The notes under the pieces are model-generated. The model saw only the letters and a program-made list of their open reading frames with translations, was not told the origin of the DNA and did no database searches. The position numbers and the translations under genes were made by a program. Shown here piece after piece: positions 44,628 through 52,959 of a stretch of DNA of 64,000 nucleotides. Source of the DNA: Alphaproteobacteria bacterium (GTDB lineage Bacteria; Pseudomonadota; Alphaproteobacteria; Reyranellales; Reyranellaceae). The stretch is taken from NCBI GenBank assembly GCA_017308235.1, contig JAFKFL010000026.1, positions 1-64,000 on the forward strand, in the 5' to 3' direction. How positions within the stretch are numbered: position 1 is the first letter of the stretch; each line of letters begins with the position of its first letter.

Positions 44628-44963
44628 ATGATGACCCAGCCGATTCAGACACTAGAGAATCTGACCAGCGAAACTACGCCGGCCGGGGGAAACGCAGGGA
44701 CCAAGACTGGCATGTTCGCATGGGCGCCCTTCAAGCGCCTGATTGAGGCCGTCAGGGCCGATTTCAGGCTGCGCGCCGCGGAAGCCCAGCTTGTCCGCAT
44801 GACCGATCGTGAACTGGCCGACCTCGGCCTCAACCGGTCGGATATCCCGTTCGCCATCCGCCGCGCCAACGACGCAGCGGTGGCCGGCGTGGCGCCGCTG
44901 ATCGGCCGCACCACCGCCTCGTCCCAAGCGGCGAACGAGAACCTGCGGCATATCGCGGCCTAA
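44628..44963 (+). CDS. DUF1127 (YjiS-like) small protein
   Basis: A 111-residue protein whose centre holds a DUF1127 domain: FRLRAAEAQLVRMTDRELADLGLNRSDIPFAIRRA. This short Arg-rich helical domain occurs in many alphaproteobacterial stress- or nutrient-responsive proteins, and small members have been implicated in RNA binding and phosphate or carbon metabolism. Flanking parts are low in conservation. The start is supported by GAGAGGAG; the next codon is also ATG. It has a long AT-rich upstream region (44415-44580, no gene seen), a leader stem-loop and its own terminator, so it is probably strongly regulated as a single-gene unit. Confidence 0.88.
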   Translation: MMTQPIQTLENLTSETTPAGGNAGTKTGMFAWAPFKRLIEAVRADFRLRAAEAQLVRMTDRELADLGLNRSDIPFAIRRANDAAVAGVAPLIGRTTASSQAANENLRHIAA

Positions 44964-45031
44964 CAGAGCGGGCCGGGCGACACCATATGAAGCTGTAGCG
45001 TAGCGTTTGCGTAGAGTATGCGTAGAGTAGG

Positions 45032-45062
45032 AAAGGGCCGGCCACCACCGGCCCTTTTCTTT
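45032..45062 (+). terminator. Intrinsic terminator after the DUF1127 gene
   Basis: Ten-base perfect stem AAAGGGCCGG/CCGGCCCTTT with a six-base loop and a T-rich tail. Immediately upstream an 11-base direct repeat (TGCGTAGAGTA) occurs twice in tandem at 45008 and 45019. Confidence 0.9.
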
Positions 45063-45144
45063 GCCCGCAGCGTGCATGAGTTGGCTATCTCGCGCCACTC
45101 CTTCCTACTGCGACCAAGCTTCTTCTTCGGCTTCCCGCGGATAT

Positions 45145-45702
45145 CTAGCGCACGACGAGGCGCATGACGTGGCGGCGGGTGCCGGCCTTGCCGATCTCCT
45201 TGAAGCCGGCTTTGCGGAAGGTGTCGACAAAGCCCATGAAGCGGTAACTGGGCGACTGCGGGTCGACGGGATAGGCCTCGACGATTTTGGCACGTCGCCG
45301 CCGTGCTTCGCGGATCGCCTCTCCGAGAAGCTGTTCCGTCACGCCTTGGCCGCGCCATTCGCGCTTTACGAAGAAACAGACGAGCGACCATACGGCGCCG
45401 GGCTCGTTCTCGAAATCGTCAGGGCCGCCCAGCGACCGATAGGTCTGGCGCGGCGCGATCGAGCACCAGGCGACCGGCTGTCCGTTGACGTAGCCGAGGA
45501 TGCCCACCGGCACGCCGTCTGCGACGCGCGTCTGCAGCGCTGCCTTGCGGCTACGGCCGTCGCTCTGTCGTGCTTCAGCACCGACGGCGCGCCAGACCAT
45601 GCACCAGCAGCTCTTGGGACCGCCGCGCGCTTCTAACAGGTTTTCGAGATCGGCCCAGTTGTCCGAGTTGACCGGGCGAAACTCGAAACGCAGCTCAGCC
45701 AC
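45145..45702 (-). CDS. GNAT-family N-acetyltransferase
   Basis: A 185-residue acyltransferase of the GNAT fold. The acetyl-CoA motif A region is VCFFVKREWRGQGVTEQLLGEAI, and the C-terminal strand is YRFMGFVDTFRKAGF. The N-terminal GGPKSCWCMVWR is a signature of a subgroup often annotated only as GNAT. The GTG start overlaps the end of prmA by eight bases, making it the third gene of a coupled uvrD-prmA-GNAT operon. The acceptor substrate is unknown. Confidence 0.87.
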   Translation of the reverse strand: MAELRFEFRPVNSDNWADLENLLEARGGPKSCWCMVWRAVGAEARQSDGRSRKAALQTRVADGVPVGILGYVNGQPVAWCSIAPRQTYRSLGGPDDFENEPGAVWSLVCFFVKREWRGQGVTEQLLGEAIREARRRRAKIVEAYPVDPQSPSYRFMGFVDTFRKAGFKEIGKAGTRRHVMRLVVR

Positions 45703-46570
45703 CGTTCGCGGTCCGACGCAGCAACAGCGTGCGCCACTGGGAGTCGTTCGTTTCGAGGTCGAGATGGCGCTCGAGGGTGAGGCCGTGCCGCGCATAGGCG
45801 TCGAGGATGTGGTCCGCCTGTTCGACCAGCAGGCCGCTCAGGAGCGCGCGGCCGCCGGGACGCAGGGCTGACGCGAAGGATTCGGAAAGCCCGACCAGCG
45901 GACCGGCGAGGATATTGGCGACGATCAGGTCGTAGGGCGCGGCCTTGGCAAGCGCCGGGGCATCGAGGCCGGCGGCATGATGAAAGTGACAGAGCGTCGC
46001 CACGCTGTTCAGCTCGGCGTTCTCGCGCGCCACCTCGACCGCTTCGGCATCATTGTCGCCGCCCAGCACTGGCCGCTTCCAGAGCTTGGCCATAGCAATC
46101 GCAAGGATGCCGCTGCCGCAGCCGATATCGACCGGATTGTTCGTCTCGGCAGAATCGAGTCCCGCCAGCATTTCCAGGCAGCCGCGAGTCGTCGCATGCG
46201 TGCCCGTGCCGAAGGCGAGGCCGGCGTCGATCTTGAGCGGCAGCAGGCCGGCGGGCATCGCATCGGTGACGTGCGAGGGATGGACCCAGAAGGGCCCGAC
46301 GGCGAACGATTGGAAGGAGCGCTGGTTCTCCGCCACCCAATCGATGTCGGGCAGGTCTTCCCAGCGCCAGTCACTCTCGATGGCCGCTTCGACCGGTTGC
46401 CGATCGCCGTGGCCAAAAATCTCGATGCGCCACGGTCCATCGCGCGACAGCTCGCGGCTGGTGACGACGAACCCGCTCTCGGACAAGGGCTCGAGCGCCT
46501 GCTCGCGCGCGAGGCGTTCGGCAGCGGATACGTTGCGCCAGGCCTTCCAACCGCTCGTCGGGCCGCTCAC
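45695..46570 (-). CDS. prmA: Ribosomal protein L11 methyltransferase
   Basis: PrmA trimethylates lysines and the N terminus of ribosomal protein L11 using S-adenosylmethionine. The 291 residues have an N-terminal recognition domain (to about 125) and a Rossmann methyltransferase domain with AFGTGTHATTRGCLEML, VDIGCGSGILAIAMAKL, GDNDAEAVEVARENAELN and the NILAGPLVGLS motif. The GTG start overlaps the helicase stop by four bases (GTGA), so translation is probably coupled. Confidence 0.95.
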   Translation of the reverse strand: MSGPTSGWKAWRNVSAAERLAREQALEPLSESGFVVTSRELSRDGPWRIEIFGHGDRQPVEAAIESDWRWEDLPDIDWVAENQRSFQSFAVGPFWVHPSHVTDAMPAGLLPLKIDAGLAFGTGTHATTRGCLEMLAGLDSAETNNPVDIGCGSGILAIAMAKLWKRPVLGGDNDAEAVEVARENAELNSVATLCHFHHAAGLDAPALAKAAPYDLIVANILAGPLVGLSESFASALRPGGRALLSGLLVEQADHILDAYARHGLTLERHLDLETNDSQWRTLLLRRTANGG

Positions 46571-48867
46571 GCCGCCTCGATGAAACTGTCTAAAACCTTC
46601 TTCGAGCCGGCCTTCTCGAACTCGATGTCGAGCTTGTTGCCGTCGACCGCGATGATGCGGCCGTAGCCGAACTTTTGGTGGAAGACGCGCTGGCCGACGC
46701 TGAGGTCGGGCTTGTCGCCCTCGACCGCGCGGCGATCGTCGAAAGTCTCGTCGCGCCAGCGAGTGCGCGAGCGCCCCATGCCCGTGACGCCGAGGCTTTC
46801 GTAGTCGAAGCCGCTCGCCTGGTCGCGCAGGCCGCCATGATGGCCGGCGGAGTAGGTGGCGTAGAGGCCGGCATCGCTGCTCTCGGCGAGTTGATCGGTC
46901 GGCAGCTCGCGCAGGAAGCGCGAGGGGATGGCCGCCTGCCACTGGTTGAAGACGCGCCGGTTGGCGGCGAACGAGACATAGGCCCGCTTGCGCGCCCGTG
47001 TGAGCCCGACATAGGCAAGCCGGCGCTCCTCCTCGAGGCCGGCCAGGCCCTTGTCGTCGAGCGCGCGCTGGTTGGGAAACAGGCCTTCCTCCCAGCCGGG
47101 CAGGAAGACGGTGTCGAACTCCAGGCCCTTGGCGGCATGCAAGGTCATGACGCTCACCATGTCGCTGCCGGATTTCTCGGCGTTGTCGGTGAGCAGCGCC
47201 ACGTGCTCCAGGAAGGCGGGCAGGGTGTCGAACTCCTGCAGGGCGTTGGTGAGCTCCTTCAGGTTCTCCAGCCGCCCTTCGGCCTCGGGCGAGCGGTCGG
47301 CGCGCAGCATGTCGGTGTAGCCGCACTCGTCGAGCATGGTCTCGACCACCTCGACGTGATTCATGCCGTCCAGCATGCCGCGCCAGCGCTCGAAACCCTT
47401 GATCAAGTCGCCCAGCACCTTGCGCGGCCGGGCTTTCAGCTCATCGGTCTCGATCGCACGACGCGCGGCCTCGAACAGCGAGACCTTCTGCGCCCGCTGG
47501 ATCAGCCGCAGCGTGCGCAGCGCCGATTCGCCGAGGCCCCTGCGCGGCGTGTTGTAGATGCGCTCGAAAGCGAGATCGTCGTCGGGCTGGACGGTAACGC
47601 GGCAGTAGGCCATCGCGTCGCGGATCTCTGCGCGCTCGTAGAAGCGCGGGCCGCCGATCACGCGGTAGGGCAGGCCAAGCGTGATGAAGCGCTCCTCGAA
47701 CTCGCGCGTCTGGAAGCCAGCGCGCACCAGGATCGCGATCTGGCCCAGCGGATGCTTGTCACGTTGCAGCGCCTCGATCTCCTCGCCGATCTGTCGCGCC
47801 TCTTCATCGCCATCCCACACACCGCGCAGGGAGATGCGCTCGCCTTCCTTTATATCTGTCCACAGAGTTTTCCCGAGCCGACCCTCGTTGTGCGAGATGA
47901 GGTGCGAGGCGGCGGAGAGGATATGCGGGGTCGAGCGGTAGTTGCGTTCCAGGCGCACGATCGTGGCGCCCGGGAAGTCGCGCTCGAAGCGCAGGATGTT
48001 GCCGACTTCCGCACCGCGCCAGCCGTAGATCGATTGGTCGTCGTCGCCCACGCAACAGACATCTGATGTGCCCTGCGCCAGGAGACGCAGCCAAAGGTAC
48101 TGGGCGACGTTGGTGTCCTGATACTCGTCGACCAGGATATGGCGGAACCGACGATGATATTGCGCGAGCACGTCAGGATGCTGCTGCCACAGGCTGACGC
48201 ACAGCATAACGAGGTCGCCGAAGTCGACTGCGTTCACCTCGGCGAGCCGGGCCTGGTATTGCCGATAGATATCGGCGGCGCGGCCGTTGGCAAACTCACC
48301 AGCGTCGTCGGCCGCGACCTTGTCGGGCGTGAGCGCACGGTCCTTCCAGCGCTGGATGATGCCGGAGAGCACGCGCGCCGGCCATTTCTTGTCGTCGATG
48401 CCTTCGGCCTGCAGGAGCTGCTTGATGAGGCGCGTCTGGTCGTCGGTGTCGAGGATGGTGAAGTTGCTCTTGAGGCCCACCAGCTCGGCATGGCGGCGAA
48501 GAACACGCACACCCACCGAATGAAATGTGCCGAGCCACATGCCGTCGGCAGAGGCACCGATGAGTTGCGCCACGCGGTCGAGCATTTCGCGCGCGGCCTT
48601 GTTGGTGAAGGTAACGGCCAGGACCTGGGATGGCCGCGTGCGGCCTGTGATCAACAGGTGGGCGATGCGCGTGGTGAGCACGCGGGTCTTGCCCGTGCCG
48701 GCGCCAGCAAGTACCAAAAGCGGACCGTCCTCGTGGATGACGGCCTTGCGCTGCTCCTCGTTCAACCCCTCAAGATGCGCCATCGACGTGACGATACGTC
48801 GTGCCGGCGTTGCGGGAACCGGAACGGGATCGTCTGTGATTTCGAACGGATCGGCGGGGGGCGCCAT
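46567..48867 (-). CDS. uvrD: UvrD/PcrA-type DNA helicase (superfamily 1A)
   Basis: An ATP-dependent 3'-5' helicase used in nucleotide-excision and mismatch repair. The 766 residues contain the Q-motif GLNEEQRKAV, Walker A LAGAGTGKT, motif II LVDEYQDTN, motif III GDDDQSIYGWRGAE, motif IV/V SVMTLHAAKGLEF and motif VI YVGLTRARKRAYVSFA. The C terminus (PDLSVGQRVFHQKFGYGRII) is the PcrA-type Tudor-like domain that contacts RNA polymerase. The first ATG adds a 28-residue proline-rich leader before MAHLEGLNEEQ, so either may be used. Confidence 0.95.
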   Translation of the reverse strand: MAPPADPFEITDDPVPVPATPARRIVTSMAHLEGLNEEQRKAVIHEDGPLLVLAGAGTGKTRVLTTRIAHLLITGRTRPSQVLAVTFTNKAAREMLDRVAQLIGASADGMWLGTFHSVGVRVLRRHAELVGLKSNFTILDTDDQTRLIKQLLQAEGIDDKKWPARVLSGIIQRWKDRALTPDKVAADDAGEFANGRAADIYRQYQARLAEVNAVDFGDLVMLCVSLWQQHPDVLAQYHRRFRHILVDEYQDTNVAQYLWLRLLAQGTSDVCCVGDDDQSIYGWRGAEVGNILRFERDFPGATIVRLERNYRSTPHILSAASHLISHNEGRLGKTLWTDIKEGERISLRGVWDGDEEARQIGEEIEALQRDKHPLGQIAILVRAGFQTREFEERFITLGLPYRVIGGPRFYERAEIRDAMAYCRVTVQPDDDLAFERIYNTPRRGLGESALRTLRLIQRAQKVSLFEAARRAIETDELKARPRKVLGDLIKGFERWRGMLDGMNHVEVVETMLDECGYTDMLRADRSPEAEGRLENLKELTNALQEFDTLPAFLEHVALLTDNAEKSGSDMVSVMTLHAAKGLEFDTVFLPGWEEGLFPNQRALDDKGLAGLEEERRLAYVGLTRARKRAYVSFAANRRVFNQWQAAIPSRFLRELPTDQLAESSDAGLYATYSAGHHGGLRDQASGFDYESLGVTGMGRSRTRWRDETFDDRRAVEGDKPDLSVGQRVFHQKFGYGRIIAVDGNKLDIEFEKAGSKKVLDSFIEAA

Positions 48868-48929
48868 CAGCCTGATATAGCAATCGCGGGCGCGGACGCC
48901 TATCTTTCCTGCACGACTCGGAGGTGGAA

Positions 48930-49946
48930 ATGGCCCGAGGGCTCAACGGATCGATGAACGGTTCCAGCCGCTATTTTGGCGGCCAGGGTCCCGTCGAGGC
49001 GCGCACGCCGGGGAATGAGAGCAATCTGCCGGCCGACGTCGTCGAGGTACTGCCGGCAGTGGTGGGCCTGCATGCGACCATTCCCGAAAACCGGCGGTCA
49101 GCGCAGACCCTGGGCGCCGAGCGCGAGGGCCACGGAGTCGTGATCGACGACGAGGGCCTGATCGTGACGATCGGCTACCTGATCATGGAAGCCACCGAGA
49201 TCATCATCAAGGACAGCGACGGCCACAAATATCCCGCGAGCGTCGTGGGCTACGACTATGAAAGCGGCTTCGGCCTGGTGCGTGCGACGGTACCGCCGGC
49301 GGTCAAGCCGATGCCGTTTGGTGATTCCGACCAGCTGCTGCTGCGCAGCGAGGCCTATGTCGGGGGCGTGGGCGGCGAGAAAGCCACGCTCAAGGTCAAG
49401 GTCGCCGGCCGCCGCGAATTCGCGGGTTATTGGGAATACCTGCTCGATAACGCGATCTTCACCGTTCCCGCCTATCCGTTGTGGGGCGGCTCGGCGCTGA
49501 TCGGGATGGACGGCACGCTTCTCGGCATCGGCTCGCTCCTAGTGCAGGAGGCGCTTGGCCCGGGGTCGCCCGCTTTTCCTGGCAACATGTATGTGCCGAT
49601 CAACCGGCTGAAGCCGATCTTCCGCGAGCTGGTCGAGACCGGTCGGCTCTCGACGCCGGCGCGGCCCTGGCTCGGCCTCTACACGGTGGAGCACGTGGGA
49701 CAGCTCGTGGTCGGCGGTATTTCCGACGGCGGTCCGGCTGATCGCGCCGGCCTCAAACGCGGCGATGTCCTGCAATCGCTCGACGGCGAGGTGCTCGACG
49801 ACGTCGCGGACTTCTATCGCAAGCTGTGGGCGAGCGGCCCGGCCGGCACGGCGGTCACATTGCGCCTGGAGCGCGACAACGATTCGTTCGAAGTCACGGT
49901 CCGCACCGGCGATCGCGCGCTCTACCACAAGTACAGCACGGACTAG
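48930..49946 (+). CDS. HtrA/DegP-like protein with PDZ domain and apparently no catalytic triad
   Basis: A 338-residue protein with the chymotrypsin-like fold of HtrA proteases (about residues 37-240) and a C-terminal PDZ domain (about 245-330, RPWLGLYTVEHVGQLVVGGISDGGPADRAGLKRGD). By eye, all three catalytic positions are changed. The HtrA motif TNxHV is read here as TIGYL (His to Tyr83), the Asp position in VVGYDYESGFGLV is Gly, and the GNSGGPL motif is LWGGSAL with Trp where the nucleophilic Ser should be. No signal peptide or membrane anchor is visible, so it is probably cytoplasmic. GGAGG five bases before the ATG fixes the start. It may act as a peptide-binding or chaperone-like pseudoprotease. 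Confidence 0.82.
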   Translation: MARGLNGSMNGSSRYFGGQGPVEARTPGNESNLPADVVEVLPAVVGLHATIPENRRSAQTLGAEREGHGVVIDDEGLIVTIGYLIMEATEIIIKDSDGHKYPASVVGYDYESGFGLVRATVPPAVKPMPFGDSDQLLLRSEAYVGGVGGEKATLKVKVAGRREFAGYWEYLLDNAIFTVPAYPLWGGSALIGMDGTLLGIGSLLVQEALGPGSPAFPGNMYVPINRLKPIFRELVETGRLSTPARPWLGLYTVEHVGQLVVGGISDGGPADRAGLKRGDVLQSLDGEVLDDVADFYRKLWASGPAGTAVTLRLERDNDSFEVTVRTGDRALYHKYSTD

Positions 49947-49975
49947 ATTTCGGCGCATACTCGCGACGCCAATTG

Positions 49976-50051
49976 TGTCATCCCGAGCCGAAGGCGAGGG
50001 ATCCTTCGCAGCGCTTGAACAAAGAGCCCCCGCCTTCGGCTCGGGATGACA
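49976..50051. repeat. Dispersed palindromic repeat, family A, copy 2
   Basis: TGTCATCCCGAGCCGAAGGC at the left is mirrored by GCCTTCGGCTCGGGATGACA at the right; GGATCCTTCGCAGCGCTTG lies between. The outer 20-base arms are perfect apart from length wobble inside. Confidence 0.9.
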
Positions 50052-50110
50052 CCAAACAGCGATACGGTCTAGGTTCACCGCAGCGTTAGAGCATTCGGGA
50101 GAACCAGTCG

Positions 50111-51067
50111 ATGGCCAAAGCCTTCGCCTCGCAGGCGGACCTGGTGGAGAAACATGTCACTTTCAGCCGCCTGTCCGAGCATGCGTATGCCTTCACGGCG
50201 GAGGGCGATCCCAACACCGGAGTCGTGGTTGGCGACAATGCGGTGATGGTGATCGATGCACAGGCCACGCCCAAGGCGGCGCAGGCGGTGATCGAGCAGG
50301 TGAGGAGCGTCACCGACAAGCCGATCCGCTACGTGGCGCTTTCGCACTATCACGCCGTACGCACGCTCGGCGCCTCGGCTTTCGCCGCCGAGCATGTCAT
50401 TTGCAGCGAAGCCACGCGCGAGATGATCGTGGAGCGCGGCGCGCAGGATTACAAATCCGAGCTGCAGCGTTTCCCGCGCCTGTTCCAGGCCGCCGACACC
50501 ATTCCCGGCCTGACGTTTCCGACCCTGACGTTCACCGAACGCCTGACGATCTGGCTCGGCAAGCTGCAGGTCGAGATCCTCCAGGTCGGGCGCGGCCACA
50601 CCAAGGGCGACACGATCGTCTGGCTGCCCGAGGAGCGCACGCTGTTCAGCGGCGATCTCGTCGTCGACCGCGCCGTACCCTATGCCGGCGATGCACATTT
50701 CAAGGACTGGCTCGCGACGCTGCAGAAGCTGCGCGATCTGCGGCCCGAGGCGCTGCTGCCTGGCCGCGGCGACGCGCTGGTCGGGCCGGAGGCGATCGAT
50801 GCTGGGATCGCCGGCACGCAGGCATTCCTCGACGAGCTCTATCGCATCGTGGCCGCAGCGGCCGATGCTGGCGAGCCGTTGAAGCAGGCCTATGACAAGG
50901 CGGCCGCCGCGCTCCAGCCGCGCTTCGGCAAATTGGCGCTGTTCGATCACAGCCTGCCGTTCAGCGTCTCGCGCGCCTACGACGAGGCCAAGGGGCTCGA
51001 CCATCCCCGGATCTGGACGCCCGAGCGCGACCTCGAGACCTGGTCGATGCTGGAGCCGCCGGCGTGA
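50111..51067 (+). CDS. MBL-fold hydrolase-like protein with altered metal motif
   Basis: A 318-residue metallo-beta-lactamase-fold protein. The fold is clear: NTGVVVGDNAVMVIDAQAT, QVGRGHTKGDTIVWLPEERTLFSGDLV and LLPGRGDALV. The diagnostic HxHxDH motif reads His79-Tyr-His81-Ala-Val83-Arg84, so the Asp and last His ligands of the second metal site are lost. At most one metal site appears complete, and the usual hydrolysis chemistry may be changed. It overlaps the following SDR gene by four bases (GTGA), forming an MBL-SDR-GNAT operon of unknown pathway. Confidence 0.87.
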   Translation: MAKAFASQADLVEKHVTFSRLSEHAYAFTAEGDPNTGVVVGDNAVMVIDAQATPKAAQAVIEQVRSVTDKPIRYVALSHYHAVRTLGASAFAAEHVICSEATREMIVERGAQDYKSELQRFPRLFQAADTIPGLTFPTLTFTERLTIWLGKLQVEILQVGRGHTKGDTIVWLPEERTLFSGDLVVDRAVPYAGDAHFKDWLATLQKLRDLRPEALLPGRGDALVGPEAIDAGIAGTQAFLDELYRIVAAAADAGEPLKQAYDKAAAALQPRFGKLALFDHSLPFSVSRAYDEAKGLDHPRIWTPERDLETWSMLEPPA

Positions 51068-51825
51068 TCGCGCGGGACGCGCTCGCAACACGCCTCGCCC
51101 TGGTGACGGGCGCGGGCCGCGGCAATGGTGCCGCCATCGCACGCGGGCTGGCCGCTGCCGGCGCCGAGGTGATCGTGACCGACATCGACCGCGATGCCGC
51201 CCGCACGATCGCCGATTCGATCGTCAAGGAGGGCGGCAAGGCGCGCGGCTTCATGCTCGACGTCACCGACGACGAGGGATGCCGCAAGCTCGCCCAGGAC
51301 GTGTCGTTGCTGGTCGGGCCGATCCGCATCCTGGTCAACAACGCCGGCATCTTCCTGCGCGGCAATCTTCTCGCCGATGACGGCCGCGAGCGGTGGGACA
51401 AGACCATGGCGGTGAACGTGCAGGGCGCCTTCAACGTCACCATGGCGTTCGCCGACCAGCTCAGGCACACGCACGGCAGCATCGTGAACATCGCTTCGAT
51501 CAATTCGTTTGTCGCGCCGGTTGGCAGTGGCGCCTATCCGGTATCCAAGGGCGCCATTGCCCAGTTCACACGCGCGCTCGCGTCGGAGCTGGCGCCGGAC
51601 GGCGTGCGCGCGAATGCGCTCGCACCCGGCATCATCGCCACAGCGATGAGCGAGCCGACGCGGGCCGATACCAAGCGACTCGAGGCCTTCCTTACTCATG
51701 TGCCGATGAAGCGCGTCGGCCAGCCGGAAGAGCTGGTCGGGCCGGTCGTATTCCTCTGCTCCGATGCGGCGAGTTATATCACCGGAGCAATCCTGCCTGT
51801 CGACGGAGGCTATCTTGGCGTCTGA
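51064..51825 (+). CDS. Short-chain dehydrogenase/reductase, FabG-like
   Basis: A 253-residue classical SDR oxidoreductase. It has the cofactor loop TGAGRGNGAAIA (TGxxxGxG), NNAG, the catalytic Ser in NIASINSF and the Tyr-x-x-x-Lys pair in GAYPVSKGAIAQ. The acidic residue in VTDIDRD after beta-2 suggests a preference for NAD(H). The GTG start overlaps the MBL-fold gene. The product is encoded between an MBL-fold protein and an acetyltransferase, so a small catabolic or detoxifying route is possible; substrate unknown. Confidence 0.92.
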   Translation: MIARDALATRLALVTGAGRGNGAAIARGLAAAGAEVIVTDIDRDAARTIADSIVKEGGKARGFMLDVTDDEGCRKLAQDVSLLVGPIRILVNNAGIFLRGNLLADDGRERWDKTMAVNVQGAFNVTMAFADQLRHTHGSIVNIASINSFVAPVGSGAYPVSKGAIAQFTRALASELAPDGVRANALAPGIIATAMSEPTRADTKRLEAFLTHVPMKRVGQPEELVGPVVFLCSDAASYITGAILPVDGGYLGV

Positions 51826-52342
51826 TGTTGTCGTTCGTGCCGCCACCGTCGACGATGTCGAGCTGCTGCACCGCTTCTCGGTCGATCTCGCGACCTTCGA
51901 GGACGAGCCCGATGCCGTCACCTCGACGCCGCAGACGCTGGCGCGCGACGGCTTCGGCAAGGACCCGCAATTCGCCGCCCTGATCGCCGAGCATGCCGGC
52001 AAGCCGGTGGGCTTTGCGCTCTACACCTTCAACTACTCGGTTTGGACGGCGGCACGCGGCATCTTCGTCGAGGACATCTGGGTCGCGCCCGAGGTGCGGC
52101 GCGGCGGCGTCGCACGTGCCCTCATGGCGGCGCTGGCGAAGGAGTGCGCCGCCAAAGGCTACAAGCGCATCGACCTCAATGTCCTCGACTGGAACCCGGC
52201 GCGCGGGTTCTACGAGCGGATCGGCTTCAAGTGGATCCGGACCTGGCTGCCTTACCGGCTGGCCGGCGAGGCGCTTGCCGCGCTGGCCGCAGGACGTTCC
52301 GATGCGGCCCGAAAGACAGGGGCCGCAAGTCGCTCGACGTAA
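51815..52342 (+). CDS. GNAT-family N-acetyltransferase
   Basis: A 175-residue acetyltransferase similar to diamine/spermidine-type and related GNATs. The core is GIFVEDIWVAPEVRRGGVARALMAALAKEC with the CoA loop RRGGVA, followed by LNVLDWNPARGFYERIGFKWI. A TTG start is proposed because GGAGG sits five bases before it, inside the end of the SDR gene (11-base overlap). The C-terminal 30 codons overlap, on the opposite strand, the end of the DUF2239 gene by 91 bases. Confidence 0.85.
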   Translation: MASDVVVRAATVDDVELLHRFSVDLATFEDEPDAVTSTPQTLARDGFGKDPQFAALIAEHAGKPVGFALYTFNYSVWTAARGIFVEDIWVAPEVRRGGVARALMAALAKECAAKGYKRIDLNVLDWNPARGFYERIGFKWIRTWLPYRLAGEALAALAAGRSDAARKTGAASRST

Positions 52343-52905
52343 TCACGGACATCGGCCGGCCACGTCGCGATCGAGGCATCGAAGCGAGCGAGGTCTTTGG
52401 CGAAGAGCGCCCGGATCGCATCCTCGTAGCCGCGTTCGTTGCCCGCCATGGCAGACATGACCAGATAGGCCGTTTCCGCTGCCTGGCGTGCGCGATCCCG
52501 CGTTCCGTTTGTTTTGCGCGCGCTATCGACGAGCTTGCGCAGGGTGACCGAAGCGCCGCCCGGTTGCGCATTCAGCCATTCCCAATGACGCGGCAACAAT
52601 GTGACCTCGCGGGCGACCACACCGAGTTTTGGTCGTCCCGGTCCACTCTGTTTCGGCGTCGACGATTCGGTTCTGCCGACGAGGGGATGGCTGGCAAGCC
52701 GTCGGACGACATCGGCCTTCGTTCCGCGCAGGTCGAAGTCGATCTGTCGCCCCGTCGCATCGCTGAACACGAGCGCCAGGGCCCGTGTGTCCCGATCCGT
52801 GGCGGCCTTTACCGAAAGGGCTACTGCTTCGAGGTGTCCGCTCGCGATTTGCCGGCCTTTGACGAAGGCCGTGCATCGAATCTCGGTTTCCGTGGTGCTT
52901 TTCAT
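52252..52905 (-). CDS. DUF2239-family protein
   Basis: A 217-residue protein of a family of unknown function. The hallmark is GRPKLGVVAREVTLLPRHWEWLNAQPGGASVTLRKLVDSARK in the centre. The N-terminal part (GTKADVVRRL and similar) is mixed alpha/beta; the C terminus is helical and ends in Ala/Ser-rich sequence. It reads like a DNA-modifying or regulatory accessory protein, but I cannot assign a role. Its 3' end overlaps the convergent GNAT gene by 91 bases. A long palindrome lies directly upstream, so it is probably under a specific repressor. Confidence 0.85.
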   Translation of the reverse strand: MKSTTETEIRCTAFVKGRQIASGHLEAVALSVKAATDRDTRALALVFSDATGRQIDFDLRGTKADVVRRLASHPLVGRTESSTPKQSGPGRPKLGVVAREVTLLPRHWEWLNAQPGGASVTLRKLVDSARKTNGTRDRARQAAETAYLVMSAMAGNERGYEDAIRALFAKDLARFDASIATWPADVRDYVERLAAPVFRAASERPAASAASASPASR

Positions 52906-52911
52906 TCCGGC

Positions 52912-52957
52912 TTTTTACCCGGGCAAAATAGAGTCGTCAATATCGCCCGGGTAAAAA
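52912..52957. promoter_or_regulatory. Long inverted repeat upstream of the DUF2239 gene, probable operator
   Basis: TTTTTACCCGGGC (52912-52924) and GCCCGGGTAAAAA (52945-52957) are perfect 13-base inverted arms around a 20-base AT-rich spacer. Each arm, with its flank, also approximates a smaller palindrome (TTTTACCCGGGCAAAA). It lies between the MFS stop and the DUF2239 start on the same strand, so it more likely controls DUF2239 than terminates the MFS transcript. Confidence 0.7.
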
Positions 52958-52959
52958 TA

